From Denitromonas ohlonensis (GTDB taxonomy: Bacteria > Pseudomonadota > Gammaproteobacteria > Burkholderiales > Rhodocyclaceae): 64,000 nucleotides of DNA. The notes under the pieces were generated by a model. It did not search any database. It had not been told where the DNA came from and saw only the letters and a list, made by a program, of their open reading frames with translations. The translations under genes were made by a program, and so were the position numbers. The stretch spans positions 47,984-111,983 of the forward strand of contig NZ_VMNI01000016.1 in assembly GCF_007625205.1 (NCBI RefSeq), given 5' to 3'. Every line of letters starts with the position of its first letter. The first letter of the stretch is position 1. This document shows, piece by piece, positions 1 to 10,184 of the stretch.

Positions 1-225
1 GAGCCGGACCGGCGAATGTGGCGGTGATATGCGCTATCAATGGGGCGAGTTGATCCACATAAGGCCGGACCCCCGTCTGTCAGCGCCAGTGACAACACTT
101 AATTTGAGACGCTAAATGTGACGGCAAACATGCATCTAGACAGTCAGAAATCCCGCATCTGCGCAGGGTTTCAGCCATCCGATATGATCGCCACAGGCGT
201 TCGCTGATCGCGGGTTGTTAGTACG
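1..225. other. Leading non-coding stretch
   Basis: No open frame with coding character and no RNA gene could be recognised in the first 225 bases. The stretch ends at the hairpin at 226-259, so it is probably the 3' flank or untranslated end of a transcript that begins outside the window. Confidence 0.4.
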
Positions 226-259
226 AAACCCCCGTTGGTGCATTGCCAGCGGGGGTTTT
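226..259 (+). terminator. Rho-independent terminator hairpin
   Basis: AAACCCCCG at 226-234 pairs with CGGGGGTTT at 250-258, leaving a 15-base loop, and the right arm runs into a short T tract. It separates the unidentified upstream transcript from the small secreted-protein gene at 353. The reverse strand also ends in a short T run, so it could work in both directions. Confidence 0.6.
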
Positions 260-352
260 CTTGTGATGAATGCAGGATGAATGCGTGCTTCAGTCGCGGT
301 TCACGCGCCGGCGCGCAAAGTACTTCCGTCAATCACTGCACGGGAGTCAATC

Positions 353-646
353 ATGAATACCTTCGCATTCAAGTCGTTTGTCATCGTCGGTCTGGGCATC
401 GGGCTGTCCGCTTCAGCGTTGGCGCAAACGCCGTCCATGGCGTCTTGTGAGCAGATTCGCACACAGATTCAGGCGCAGGTCGGGATTCGCACAAAGCCGG
501 ACACGGCGATGCTGGACATACTGTCCGAACACCCGGAGTGTCGCTTTACTGCGGCCGAAGTGTTTCGGGCGGCGTTCGGCGATCGGCCGATGCCGAGAAA
601 TACGCGACGGGACGGCCAGCGCAACATGCGTGACGATGACGATTGA
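353..646 (+). CDS. Small secreted protein of unknown function
   Basis: The 97-residue product starts with a clear Sec signal peptide: a short Lys-containing n-region, the core FVIVGLGIGLSASALA, and likely cleavage after residue 24. The mature part has two cysteines that could form one disulfide, and it ends in a charged tail with a run of four Asp. The ATG at 353 was preferred to in-frame starts further upstream because GGGAG lies 7 bases before it and the signal peptide begins there. I do not recognise a family. A small periplasmic protein is the most that can be said. Confidence 0.65.
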   Translation: MNTFAFKSFVIVGLGIGLSASALAQTPSMASCEQIRTQIQAQVGIRTKPDTAMLDILSEHPECRFTAAEVFRAAFGDRPMPRNTRRDGQRNMRDDDD

Positions 647-698
647 GGGTGTGTCTGATAGGGTCGCTACCTGACCTTACGGATGACACTGGCCGAGC

Positions 699-902
699 AT
701 GAAGACACCATTCATAGACGCGCTGCTGAACCGGGTGGCGCGTTTACGTTTTCCTCAGATATTTTTGCTGACGGCGGCGGTGTTCGTTGTTGACCTCTTG
801 GTGCCGGACCCCTTGCCGTTTGCCGACGAGATTCTTTTCGGCTTGCTGACAATTCTCTTTGGGCTATGGCGCAAAGGCCGCGGCAGCGATGATCGGCGGT
901 GA
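699..902 (+). CDS. Small inner-membrane protein, DUF6116-like
   Basis: This 67-residue protein has two hydrophobic stretches (around residues 20-36 and 44-57) separated by the acidic, proline-containing turn VPDPLPFADE, and a basic C-terminus. The pattern fits the small proteobacterial membrane family I remember as DUF6116; that assignment is from memory. It follows the secreted-protein gene by about 50 bases and converges on the histidine kinase gene. Function unknown. Confidence 0.6.
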   Translation: MKTPFIDALLNRVARLRFPQIFLLTAAVFVVDLLVPDPLPFADEILFGLLTILFGLWRKGRGSDDRR

Positions 903-943
903 ATTCAGGGGTTTTCGTTGGGCTTCGGCCGCTGGGTGTCGTT

Positions 944-3835
944 TTAGGTGTCGATGGCGCCGAGGGTAAAGTAGAAGCGTGCTCCGCGCCCCACCTGACC
1001 TTCCGCCCACACTCGGCCGCCATGACGCTGGATGATGCGCGATACCGTGGCCAGGCCGATGCCGGTGCCTTCGAAGTCGCGATCGGTATGCAGGCGCTGG
1101 AAGGGGCCGAACAGTTTGTCCGCATAGCGCATGTCGAAGCCGGCGCCGTTGTCTTCGACGCAGAAAACAGCCTCTTTGTTCTCCTTGAAACTGAAGAAGC
1201 GGAGCTCGGCGTCAGCGACTTTGGCGGTAAATTTCCAGGCGTTGCCGAGCAGGTTCTCAATAGCGATATGCAGCAGTTTGGCGTCGGCAAAAAGCGTCAT
1301 GCCGGGGTCGATATGGATGCTGACCAGGCGGGTGGGGTTGGCTTGCGCGAGGGTTTCGACTACCTGTTCGGCCATGGCACTCAAATCGATGGCATTGCGG
1401 TTGAGCGGTCGCCGCGACACGTGGGAGAGTTCCAGCAGGTCGTCGATAAGATCGCTCATGCGTGCGACGGCGGCGAGCATGCGCTCGAACAGGACATGTG
1501 CTTCCTGGGTGAAGGCTTCGCGGTAGTCGTCGCGAATAATGCGGGCATAGCCGTCGATGGCGCGCAGCGGCGAGCGCAGATCGTGTGACACGGAGTAGCT
1601 GAAGGTCTCCAGCTCCTTGACGGCCGCCGCCAGCTGAGCGGTGCGGTCGGTGACGCGGCTTTCGAGTTCCCGGTTGAGATTGCGCATCTGCTGCTCGGCG
1701 TTTTTGCGTTCCGAAATGTCGGTGGTGATGCACAGCAGTTGATCGACATCGTGCAGCGTGACGCGCCGGGCCAGAAAGCTGACCGGCAGATGGCGACCAT
1801 CGCGCGATTCGACTTGCGTCTCGGCCCAGGCAGCGCCTTCGTCGTAGGCGCGCTCCAGGCGTTGCTGTATGACCGGGCGGTCTTCGGCGATGATCAGGTC
1901 GGTGAGCGCCAGTGCGCCGAGATTGTCCGCCGTATAGCCCGTGATGCGGCATAGATAGGGATTGAGCAGGGTCAGGCTGCCGTCGCGTTGCGCAACGCAT
2001 AGCCCGACCGGCAGGCTGTCGACCAGGGTGCGGGAGAAGGCCAGCTCGTTGGTGAGCTGCATTTCGGCACGCTTGCGGGCGGTGATGTCACCCATCGAGC
2101 CGACCATACGGTAGGCGTTGCCCTGTTCGTCGCGCTGGGCGATGCCGCGCGAGCGGAACCAGCGGTAGCTGCCGTCGCGGGTGGCCATGCGGAACTCCAG
2201 CTCGAAGTGCTGGGTTTCGCCTTTGAGATGAGCCACCATGCGCAGGTAATACACATCCCGGTCGTCCGGGTGCATGCGGGCCAACCAGGCGTCACTGGTG
2301 GTGCGCAGCGATTCGGCCGCTTCGCCCAGCAGCGCCATGAGGCGCGACGACAGGAAGAGCTCCATGGTGAGCGGATTCCAGTCCCACAGGCCCTCATTGG
2401 TGCCGCGCATGGCGAGCGCGTAGCGGGTTTCGCTCTCGCGTAACTTGCGCTCGGCATCGTAGCGGGCGGTGTAGTCCTCAACGATGCCGACCCCGCCGAC
2501 GACATTGCCCGGGGTGTCAAACACCGGCGCGGTGCGAATGGAAAAGCGAATGTCCCGTGCGCTCTCTCGGTCGTGATAGGGGCCTTCGTACCGGCCTTGA
2601 TGCCCTTCGAGCGCAGCGCGCACCGCCGGCAGAACGGACTCATCGGCGAGGGTTTTCAGGTCCAGCCCGATCAATTGTTCGGCGCTGCGTTCGAGGATGT
2701 CGGAGAAGCGCGAATTGACGAAGGTGATGTGGTGCTCGCGGTCGAAGTGGAAGATGCCGACCGGCGAGCTCTCGACCAGGGTTCGATACCGCGCTTCGCT
2801 CTCATTGAGCCGGCGCAGCGATTCGCTGCTGGCACGTTCGTCGCGCAGCACGATCACCACCCCGACAGGGGCGGGGTCTCCGGCCATCTGGATGGGCGCC
2901 GTGCTGTCGAGCACCGGGATGCGACGCCCGTTTCGCGCGATCAGCATCATCGCCTCAGGGCAGCGCATGACAACGCCGGTTTTCAGGACGGCGTCGACTG
3001 GCAGCGCTGCGGGCCGATGGTCGACGGTGGGGGCGAAGGCGAGTACCTCACTGAGGCGGCGGCCGACGGCTTCGGTCTCTTGCCATCCGGTCAGCGCGGT
3101 GGCGCCGGGATTGAAAAGCGTAATCCGGCCCTCGATATCGGTCGCCAGGACCGCGTCGCCGATGGCGCGCAGGGTGACGAGCACACGTTGTTCGGCGGTT
3201 TTGGTTTCGGTGATTTCAATGGCGGCGCCGGTGGTATGGCAAACACGCCCGCTGTCATCACGCACCAGACGCACCGAGTCGCGCAGCCAGCGGGTTTGCC
3301 CTTGGGCATCGCGTAGGCGGTATTCGAGCTCGATGTCGCATGGGCCGGTCGGTGTCTCGCTCAGGGCGGTGCGAATGCGCGAGCGGATGTGTGCCGCGTC
3401 GCCAGGCGGAATGCGTGCTTGAATATGCGACCAGCCGCCGTCGTCGGTCAGTACCGCGGGTGACTGGCCGACCAAGGCTTCGACGTTGGGGGAAATATAG
3501 TCGTAGGCTTTTCGGCGCAGGTCGAGGCGGTAGAGGATATGCCCACGGCAGGCGAGCGCTTCGTCAACGTCCCTGGCCAGGGTGTCGGCGCGCGCCGCTT
3601 GAACGGTGTTGGGTCCGGACGACTCGGTTGTGGCCGACGCGTTGGCGCCGCGTTGCGGATCGGGCCGCAGCCAATGCCACGAGATCGCAACGGGCAACAG
3701 CGTCAAGGCGACGCCCGCGGCGTGCGGCAGCAGGAGCTGGGCGACGAGCCACAGCCCCCAGACAAGACCGAGCACGACGAATGGATTGAATGGCGCGAAG
3801 GTTTTCAATGCGTCGATACCGTGGACACATGCCAA
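944..3835 (-). CDS. Multi-PAS membrane sensor histidine kinase
   Basis: The 963-residue product has two hydrophobic segments near the N-terminus (roughly residues 15-55) and then about five tandem PAS/PAC modules (roughly 85-710), several ending in the typical DITxRK or ETKxAE linkers. A HisKA domain follows, with the phosphoacceptor in SYSVSHDLRSPL, and then a HATPase_c domain with N box (ENLLGNAWKF), G1 box (DNGAGFDM) and G2 (GTGIGLA). There is no receiver domain and no response regulator gene next to it, so it is an orphan kinase. The short membrane anchor without a large periplasmic loop suggests that cytoplasmic PAS domains do the sensing (redox, ligand or light). The signal cannot be read from the sequence. 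Confidence 0.9.
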   Translation of the reverse strand: MACVHGIDALKTFAPFNPFVVLGLVWGLWLVAQLLLPHAAGVALTLLPVAISWHWLRPDPQRGANASATTESSGPNTVQAARADTLARDVDEALACRGHILYRLDLRRKAYDYISPNVEALVGQSPAVLTDDGGWSHIQARIPPGDAAHIRSRIRTALSETPTGPCDIELEYRLRDAQGQTRWLRDSVRLVRDDSGRVCHTTGAAIEITETKTAEQRVLVTLRAIGDAVLATDIEGRITLFNPGATALTGWQETEAVGRRLSEVLAFAPTVDHRPAALPVDAVLKTGVVMRCPEAMMLIARNGRRIPVLDSTAPIQMAGDPAPVGVVIVLRDERASSESLRRLNESEARYRTLVESSPVGIFHFDREHHITFVNSRFSDILERSAEQLIGLDLKTLADESVLPAVRAALEGHQGRYEGPYHDRESARDIRFSIRTAPVFDTPGNVVGGVGIVEDYTARYDAERKLRESETRYALAMRGTNEGLWDWNPLTMELFLSSRLMALLGEAAESLRTTSDAWLARMHPDDRDVYYLRMVAHLKGETQHFELEFRMATRDGSYRWFRSRGIAQRDEQGNAYRMVGSMGDITARKRAEMQLTNELAFSRTLVDSLPVGLCVAQRDGSLTLLNPYLCRITGYTADNLGALALTDLIIAEDRPVIQQRLERAYDEGAAWAETQVESRDGRHLPVSFLARRVTLHDVDQLLCITTDISERKNAEQQMRNLNRELESRVTDRTAQLAAAVKELETFSYSVSHDLRSPLRAIDGYARIIRDDYREAFTQEAHVLFERMLAAVARMSDLIDDLLELSHVSRRPLNRNAIDLSAMAEQVVETLAQANPTRLVSIHIDPGMTLFADAKLLHIAIENLLGNAWKFTAKVADAELRFFSFKENKEAVFCVEDNGAGFDMRYADKLFGPFQRLHTDRDFEGTGIGLATVSRIIQRHGGRVWAEGQVGRGARFYFTLGAIDT

Positions 3836-3916
3836 AGTGGTTCAGTGTAGCCTCGCAGGCGCGGATGCGCGGGCGGCACTATGGGTAAAATGACGAACTA
3901 TTTGGGGCGAACTTGA

Positions 3917-4387
<471 letters not shown>

Positions 4388-4388
4388 G

Positions 4389-4865
4389 ATGAAGCTCGTC
4401 ATCGACCTGGCCAGCCAGACCATGAGGCTGCACGACGCAGACGGGACGGTGCTGCGCCGCTACTGCGTGTCCACGGCGCTCAATGGTCCCGGTGAGTGCA
4501 AAAACTCGGGCTGCACACCGCGCGGGCGTCACCGCATCCGGGCGCGGATTGGTGGCGGCTTGCCGATCCGGTCGGTGTTTGTCGGGCGGCGCCCGACGGG
4601 TGAAATCTGGTCGGACGCCTTGTCGGCGGCGCAGCCGGCGCGGGACTGGATTCTGAGCCGGATTCTGTGGTTGTCGGGGCTCGAACCGGGGTGCAATCGC
4701 CTTGGCGAGGTCGACAGCATGCAGCGCTACATCTACATCCACGGCACGCCCGATTCCGAGCCGATGGGCGAGCCGCGCTCACACGGCTGTGTGCGGATGC
4801 GCAATCGCGATGTGGTGGAGTTGTTCGAACTGGTCGATACGTCGACCGAGGTGGATATTCGATGA
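4389..4865 (+). CDS. L,D-transpeptidase (YkuD) domain protein without signal peptide
   Basis: The 158-residue product is almost entirely a YkuD catalytic domain. His119 lies in YIHGTPD, and SHGCVRM (131-137) carries the nucleophile Cys134. This family makes 3-3 peptidoglycan cross-links or attaches proteins to meso-DAP. The usual signal peptide or membrane anchor is absent: the chain starts directly with the first beta strand (MKLVIDLASQTMRL). The start is well placed, one base after the tadA stop. The stop overlaps the next ATG (ATGA). Either it is exported in an unusual way or it acts on cytosolic substrates such as recycled muropeptides; both are inference. Confidence 0.85.
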   Translation: MKLVIDLASQTMRLHDADGTVLRRYCVSTALNGPGECKNSGCTPRGRHRIRARIGGGLPIRSVFVGRRPTGEIWSDALSAAQPARDWILSRILWLSGLEPGCNRLGEVDSMQRYIYIHGTPDSEPMGEPRSHGCVRMRNRDVVELFELVDTSTEVDIR

Positions 4866-5287
4866 AACTCGACGTACTGGACTGGACGGCCGCCCAGGCG
4901 CGCGTCATGCCGTTGCGCGAGGCGGTGTTTGTGGTCGAGCAAGGCGTGCCCGCCAGTATTGAGCGGGACGCCTTTGATGCGGTGTCGCGCCATGCCGCGT
5001 TGTATGGCGCGAATGATGAGGTGATTGCCACCGGGCGCCTGTTGCCGGATGGCCATATCGGGCGCATGGCGGTCGCCGCCGCGCATCGGGGTTCGGGCCT
5101 GGGGAGTCAGGTGCTCACCGCTTTGATGGACGAGGCCGCGCGCCTCGGGATGGCCGAGGTGTGCCTGAACGCGCAAACGCATGCCTGCGATTTTTACCGT
5201 CGCCATGGTTTTGTCGAAGCCGGCGAGGTGTTCATGGAGGCGGGTTTGCCGCATGTGAGCATGCGCCGGGTCTTGCGCCCGGCGTGA
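4862..5287 (+). CDS. GNAT-family N-acetyltransferase (ElaA-like)
   Basis: The 141-residue protein has the GNAT core: the strand IGRMAVAAAHRGSGLGSQVL contains the acetyl-CoA pyrophosphate loop (R-G-S-G-L-G), and FYRRHGF forms the last helix-strand element. LREAVFVVEQGV near the N-terminus is typical of the ElaA-like branch. The start overlaps the stop of the L,D-transpeptidase gene by 4 bases, so translation is coupled. The acceptor substrate is unknown. Confidence 0.85.
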   Translation: MKLDVLDWTAAQARVMPLREAVFVVEQGVPASIERDAFDAVSRHAALYGANDEVIATGRLLPDGHIGRMAVAAAHRGSGLGSQVLTALMDEAARLGMAEVCLNAQTHACDFYRRHGFVEAGEVFMEAGLPHVSMRRVLRPA

Positions 5288-5291
5288 GCTT

Positions 5292-6053
5292 CTAAGCGAT
5301 ATCGAACTGCTCGTCAGTCCGGCCATCTGGCGCGCCATCGGTGTGCCAGCGCGCTTCGACGAATCGCATCTGCCCGTGATTCGAGCGCATCACGATGGTC
5401 GTGCAGCGGGTGCCATAACCGGGGGCGCGAATAAAACAACTCGACAGCATCCGCTCCCACGCCAGCGGCACGCCGGTATCCGGCAGTGCGGCGTCCGGCG
5501 CAGGGCGATCATCGCGCAGGATATTGATCAATGCGTCGATGTCGGGCTCGCTGCGAATGGCCGCTTCCAGCCCCCGGCGGGCGGCCAGGGCTTTTGGCCA
5601 GGGCGTGTCGAGCAAATGATTGCTCAGGGTGTGAACGCCGGGCGGCAGCGTATGGCTTTGGCCGGTGACGCTCTCGACCGCGACCAGGGCGTCGCCGTCG
5701 GACACCAGCAGATTGAAGGGGTTGTAGTCTTCGCGCTCGGCGATGACCTGCGCGCCGAAGGCAGCGGCCGACTGGTCGTTTGTGGCCACGCGTACCACGA
5801 GGTCGCCCCGGCTGCGCGCATCCGCACGGTTTTGCTTGGGGTCGCGATAATTGGTGAGCGCGGCGAAGCGCCCATTGCGGCCCACGCCAAGCCAGGTACC
5901 GCCGCCGCGCAGGTCGCGGCCGGCCAGCAAACCAGCGGGGTCCGGCCACCAGTGTGCCGGGGCCGCGGGGCGGTCAAAAAACTCATCGCGATTGGCAATG
6001 ACGATCAGCGGATAGTCGGGGTGTTGTTGCCAGGCGATGGCGATCAGGCACAT
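5292..6053 (-). CDS. NRDE (TANGO2-like) family protein
   Basis: The 253-residue protein begins MCLIAIAW and has the family hallmark NRDEFFDRP around residues 21-29, followed by an Ntn-hydrolase-like fold with the GGGTWLGV segment. Cys2 is the position conserved in this family. Eukaryotic TANGO2 homologues have been linked to Golgi organisation and haem handling; the bacterial role is not settled. It is the last gene of a minus-strand group with ygfZ and a DUF4936 gene, and its start overlaps the DUF4936 gene by 10 bases. Confidence 0.85.
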   Translation of the reverse strand: MCLIAIAWQQHPDYPLIVIANRDEFFDRPAAPAHWWPDPAGLLAGRDLRGGGTWLGVGRNGRFAALTNYRDPKQNRADARSRGDLVVRVATNDQSAAAFGAQVIAEREDYNPFNLLVSDGDALVAVESVTGQSHTLPPGVHTLSNHLLDTPWPKALAARRGLEAAIRSEPDIDALINILRDDRPAPDAALPDTGVPLAWERMLSSCFIRAPGYGTRCTTIVMRSNHGQMRFVEARWHTDGAPDGRTDEQFDIA

Positions 6054-6322
6054 GGCACGAAGCGCTCCACATGGCGCTCGCCGTCGAGGCAGACCATCAG
6101 GCCGGCGATGTCGACAGCGGCATCGAGCGTGACGAGGAACGAATCCGCGTCGGGGATATTCCGATACGCCTCCATCCAGGTGAGCGCATCGTCAGCCCGC
6201 TGATGCAGCGTGCCGGTGATGCCGCTGGACGCGGCCATCGCATCGAGTACAGCGGCCGCGGCAGCCCGGGCCTCAGTCAGACGAGGCCGGGCCACCCGGT
6301 AATACACATACAGATCCGTCAT
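6044..6322 (-). CDS. DUF4936 family protein
   Basis: A 92-residue soluble protein starting MTDLYVYYRV, with the pattern THxxxxxxTWMEAYRNI, where WMEAY is typical of DUF4936. The family is mostly betaproteobacterial and resembles small alpha/beta ferredoxin-like (stress-response barrel) proteins. It is translationally coupled on both sides, overlapping ygfZ by 4 bases and the NRDE gene by 10. Function unknown. Confidence 0.75.
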   Translation of the reverse strand: MTDLYVYYRVARPRLTEARAAAAAVLDAMAASSGITGTLHQRADDALTWMEAYRNIPDADSFLVTLDAAVDIAGLMVCLDGERHVERFVPCA

Positions 6323-7377
6323 GCGTCCCGTTGGGCCACATCGAGCGCATAGGGCAGGGTGGCCAGGCGCAGTTTGGGGCCGTCGACGGCGCCGAGGTGG
6401 ATTTCACCACCCTCGGCTGCCTGCATCTGCATCACCGCCAAGGCCTCGAAGCCGCCATTGGGCGACGGCACCACCGTCACCAGCTTGCCGACGGCCTGGC
6501 TTTCAAAGGCCGGTGCGTAGAGTTCGTCGCCGATGCTCGGCGTGGCGCTGGCGGGAGCGGTCAGGCGGTACATGCGTTTCTTGAGCTTGCCCAGATACTG
6601 CGTGCGCGCGACGATTTCCTGACCCGGATAGCAGCCTTTCTGGAAGTTCACGCCACCGATCAGCTCGTAGTTGAGCATTTGCGCGACGAAGTCGTCCTGC
6701 GTCAGTTCGGTGATCACCGGAATGCCGGCCTGCACGTCGAGCCATTGCCAGGCCTGCGTCGCCGCCGGTACCACGCCGGCAGCGCCGAGTGCGCCCCAGA
6801 CGTCGCCGAGTCGATCGACCGGTGCATCGATGAGCGCGCGCCGCGCATCCAGACGGATGACCGTGACGCCATCGCGGCTGGCGGTGCGCATGGGCGCGGC
6901 TGGCACGGGCAGTTTGGCGGCGCCGAGCCGGTCCGACAGCATCGCGCTGCTCAGGCCGATAAGCGCGCGTTGCGCACGACCGTCGCTCAGTTTGACCTTG
7001 CTGCGCAAAACATACATCGACAGCTTCTTGAGCAGGGCCGGATGCAGATCGGCCGACAGCGCAAGGCGGTAACCGGCTTCACCGTGCCACAGCAGCATGC
7101 TCGCCAGCATGCGCCCCTTGGGGCTGTTGAAGCTGGTCCAGTGGGCGGCGTCGGGCCCGAGCTTTTTGACGTCGTTCGAAAACAGGTTGTGCAGGAACAC
7201 CGTGGCGTCGTCGCCGACGGCGTCGATCAGGCCCAGGTGGGTCATCGGCACCATGACGTCGCCGTCACGTGCGCGCACCACATCGACCGACGGCTTGGCG
7301 CTGCAAACGACAGTGCCGTCGAGGTGGAGATCGGTACTTGCGAGAAGTTGAGTCCAGTGGTCCATGGTGGTCTGCAT
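6319..7377 (-). CDS. ygfZ: Folate-binding protein YgfZ, Fe-S repair and tRNA modification factor
   Basis: YgfZ is a folate-dependent protein related to the glycine-cleavage T protein and supports the activity of Fe-S enzymes such as MiaB. The 352-residue chain has the hallmark KGCYPGQEIVART, whose Cys is the conserved functional residue, and the N-terminal segment HLGLIDAVGDDATVFLHNLFSND. ATG codons at 7377 and 7365 are both possible starts. It heads a three-gene minus-strand operon and is divergent from mltG, with about 120 bases between them. Confidence 0.92.
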   Translation of the reverse strand: MQTTMDHWTQLLASTDLHLDGTVVCSAKPSVDVVRARDGDVMVPMTHLGLIDAVGDDATVFLHNLFSNDVKKLGPDAAHWTSFNSPKGRMLASMLLWHGEAGYRLALSADLHPALLKKLSMYVLRSKVKLSDGRAQRALIGLSSAMLSDRLGAAKLPVPAAPMRTASRDGVTVIRLDARRALIDAPVDRLGDVWGALGAAGVVPAATQAWQWLDVQAGIPVITELTQDDFVAQMLNYELIGGVNFQKGCYPGQEIVARTQYLGKLKKRMYRLTAPASATPSIGDELYAPAFESQAVGKLVTVVPSPNGGFEALAVMQMQAAEGGEIHLGAVDGPKLRLATLPYALDVAQRDA

Positions 7378-7498
7378 ACGCTCGGTGCGGGAATGAATGC
7401 GATATTATAGGGCGCACTGCGCGTCGGCATCTTTCCGCCGCGCTTTTCCTTTCTGATGTGCTTGAAAAGTCGGGGCTGCAATGCCCGGACAGACGTGA

Positions 7499-8512
7499 AT
7501 GAAAAAACGCCTGATCCTGTTGGCCTTGATGTTGCCGGTGCTGGTCATCGCCGCCGCTGCCGCATCCCTTGTCTGGTTGATTGACCAGCCCTTGACTGTC
7601 GCGAACCAGCGCGTCGAAGTCCAGATTCCCCGCGGCGCCAGCATGCGCCAGGCGGCAAACGCCGTGGCCGATGCCGGCGTGTCGGTCAGCCCCTCGACCC
7701 TGTATTGGTTTGCCCGTATCGGCGGTCACGCCAATCGGATCAAGGCCGGCAGCTACGCTTTCGAGAACGGCGTCTCGCCGCGACAGATTGTCGAAAAACT
7801 GGTGCGCGGCGATGTGCTGCTGCAAAGCCTGGCCTTGATCGAGGGGTGGTCATTTCGCCAGGTCAGGGCACTGCTCGACGGCCATGCCGATCTGACGCAC
7901 GACAGCAAGGGCATGGATGAGGACGAGTTGCTGCGCCAGATTGGCGCCTCCGAGGCGCACCCCGAAGGTCTGTTTTTCCCCGACACCTACCACTTCGAGC
8001 GCGGCACCTCCGATCTCGATTTGCTGCGTCAGGCCTATGGCCAGATGCAATCGCGCCTGAACGACCTGTGGTCGAAGCGGGCCGAAGGCCTGCCGCTCAA
8101 GTCGCCTTACGAGGCCTTGATTCTGGCCTCGATTATCGAAAAGGAAACCGGGCAGGGCGCCGATCGCCCCCTGATTTCTTCGGTGTTCATCAACCGCTTG
8201 CGCGTCGGCATGCTCTTGCAGACCGATCCGACCGTGATCTACGGCATGGGTGAAAAATTCGACGGCAATCTGCGCCGGCGCGACCTTGAAACCGACACAC
8301 CCTACAACACCTATACTCGCGCCGGCTTGCCGCCCACCCCCATTGCCATGCCCGGCGGCGCAGCCATTGAAGCGGCGCTCAACCCCGCCGAGTCCGAGTT
8401 CTACTATTTTGTGGCGCGTGGCGACGGCAGTTCGGAGTTCTCGAAAAATCTGGCGCAACACAATCGGGCGGTGCGCGAGTTTCAACTCTCACAGAAAAGG
8501 AAGGGTTCATGA
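7499..8512 (+). CDS. mltG: Endolytic murein transglycosylase MltG
   Basis: MltG cuts nascent glycan strands in the inner membrane and acts as a terminase for peptidoglycan polymerisation. The 337-residue protein has one N-terminal transmembrane segment (residues 5-27), a LysM-like region and the YceG catalytic domain. The catalytic Glu is probably Glu214 in [26 protein letters not shown] and [17 protein letters not shown] are the characteristic conserved segments. It overlaps tmk by 4 bases, the conserved yceG-tmk-holB order. Confidence 0.95.
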   Translation: MKKRLILLALMLPVLVIAAAAASLVWLIDQPLTVANQRVEVQIPRGASMRQAANAVADAGVSVSPSTLYWFARIGGHANRIKAGSYAFENGVSPRQIVEKLVRGDVLLQSLALIEGWSFRQVRALLDGHADLTHDSKGMDEDELLRQIGASEAHPEGLFFPDTYHFERGTSDLDLLRQAYGQMQSRLNDLWSKRAEGLPLKSPYEALILASIIEKETGQGADRPLISSVFINRLRVGMLLQTDPTVIYGMGEKFDGNLRRRDLETDTPYNTYTRAGLPPTPIAMPGGAAIEAALNPAESEFYYFVARGDGSSEFSKNLAQHNRAVREFQLSQKRKGS

Positions 8513-9141
8513 GCGGTGCCAGCGCGCCAGGGCGGTTTCTTACGTTTGAAGGCATCGACGGCGCGGGCAAGAGCAGCCAGATCGCCGGTGCCTGCGCCTG
8601 GCTCGAAGCGCGCGGCATCTCGCTGGAGCAGACCCGCGAGCCCGGCGGCACGCCACTGGGCGAGCAGTTGCGTGGCTTGCTGCTGCATGAAGCCATGCAT
8701 ATTGAAACCGAAGCCATGCTGATGTTCGCTGCGCGGCGTGAGCATCTGGCGCAGCGTATTGCACCGGCACTGGCGGCCGGGCGCTGGGTGGTGTCGGATC
8801 GTTTCAGCGATGCCACTTACGCGTATCAGGTTGGCGGGCGGGGGCTGGATGCGGCGAAATTCGCCGCGCTTGAGGCCTGGGTTCATCCGGATTTTCAACC
8901 CGACCTGACCTTTCTGTTCGACCTCGATCCGGCCATTGCGGCTGCCCGCGTGGCCAGCGCCGGCGCGGCGCCTGATCGGTTCGAGCGCGAGCAGCGCGAT
9001 TTCTTCGAGCGCGTACGTGCCGCGTATCTGGCACGCGCCGCGGCGGCGCCCGAGCGCTTTTGCGTGATCGACGCCAGCCGGCCGCCGGCCGACATCGCCG
9101 CCCAGATCGGTGCCACGCTGGCCGAGCGCTTTTTCGCATGA
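8509..9141 (+). CDS. tmk: Thymidylate kinase
   Basis: Phosphorylates dTMP to dTDP for DNA synthesis. The 210-residue protein has a P-loop [10 protein letters not shown] (residues 14-23), the DR motif [12 protein letters not shown], and [14 protein letters not shown], which binds dTMP. The ATG overlaps the mltG stop, and the gene end overlaps the holB start (ATGA), so the three genes are translationally coupled. Length is normal for the family. Confidence 0.96.
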   Translation: MSGASAPGRFLTFEGIDGAGKSSQIAGACAWLEARGISLEQTREPGGTPLGEQLRGLLLHEAMHIETEAMLMFAARREHLAQRIAPALAAGRWVVSDRFSDATYAYQVGGRGLDAAKFAALEAWVHPDFQPDLTFLFDLDPAIAAARVASAGAAPDRFEREQRDFFERVRAAYLARAAAAPERFCVIDASRPPADIAAQIGATLAERFFA

Positions 9142-10184
9142 TTCATTCCTGGCATACCGCGTTGTGGCATCGCCTTGTCGCCACCGATGAGCGCCGGGCG
9201 CACGCCATTTTGCTGGCCGGTTTGCCGGGGCAGGGCAAGCGCGTGTTCGCCGAGGCCTATGCCGCGCATGTGCTGTGTGCCGCGCCCGGCGCCGATGGCT
9301 TCGCCTGCGGTGAGTGCACCGGTTGCCGGTTGCGCTTGTCGGGTAACCACCCCGACCTTCGCCGCCTGATCCCCGAGGCCGATCAGACCGAGCCGATCGA
9401 GACGACTTCGTCCAGCAAAACCAAACCCTCGACCCAGATCGTGATTGAGCAGGTGCGCCAGTTGCGCGAACAGCTCACCGTTACCGGCCATCAGTCCGGT
9501 GACCGGGTGGTGATTATCGACCCGCCCGAAGCCATGAACGGCAATACCGCCAATGCCTTGCTCAAGCTGCTTGAAGAGCCGCCCGAGCACACGGTGTTTG
9601 TGCTGGTCTCGTCCGCCCCGCGCCGTCTGCTGCCCACCATCCGCAGCCGCTGCCAGCAATGGGATTTCGGTCGCCCCGACGCCGACGCGGCGAAGGCCTG
9701 GTTGAAGGACACGATGGGCAGCACCGACACTCAGTTGTTGGCGCTCACAGGTGGTATGCCGCTGGCCGCAGCGCAGTTGGCAGAGAATGACGGCGCGGCC
9801 ATGCGCCAGCGATTTGTCGATGATGTGAGCCGGATCGGCCGCAAAGACCCGCTCATGCTCGCCGGCGACTGGGACGCCTGGCTGCGCAGCAAGGAGGCCG
9901 TGGCGGCTGATTTTGACCTTCCGCGACTGGCTGACTGGATGCTGCGTTGGGTGTGGGATCTGAGTTCGACCGTACTCGGTGGGCAGGCGCGCTACTTCCC
10001 CGATTGCCAGGCCCAGTTCGATCGCTGTTCAGCCGGCGCCGATCGTGCCGTTATGCTCGACTGTTACAATGCCATGGTGCAGATTCGGCGGGTCATCAAG
10101 CACCCGTTGAACGCCCGGCTTTTGATTGAAGACATGTTGCTGCGGTACGCCCGTGCCGTCAGCAGGCCCGGAGGCCGTTCATGA
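9138..10184 (+). CDS. holB: DNA polymerase III subunit delta'
   Basis: Delta' is part of the clamp-loader complex. The 348-residue protein has a P-loop LPGQGK (29-34), four zinc-binding cysteines (C47, C57, C60, C63) and the SRC motif in [11 protein letters not shown] that supplies an arginine finger. [17 protein letters not shown] is the classical clamp-loader segment. The ATG at 9138 overlapping the tmk stop was chosen over an in-frame start 78 bases upstream inside tmk. The 3' end overlaps pilZ by 4 bases. Confidence 0.95.
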   Translation: MIHSWHTALWHRLVATDERRAHAILLAGLPGQGKRVFAEAYAAHVLCAAPGADGFACGECTGCRLRLSGNHPDLRRLIPEADQTEPIETTSSSKTKPSTQIVIEQVRQLREQLTVTGHQSGDRVVIIDPPEAMNGNTANALLKLLEEPPEHTVFVLVSSAPRRLLPTIRSRCQQWDFGRPDADAAKAWLKDTMGSTDTQLLALTGGMPLAAAQLAENDGAAMRQRFVDDVSRIGRKDPLMLAGDWDAWLRSKEAVAADFDLPRLADWMLRWVWDLSSTVLGGQARYFPDCQAQFDRCSAGADRAVMLDCYNAMVQIRRVIKHPLNARLLIEDMLLRYARAVSRPGGRS

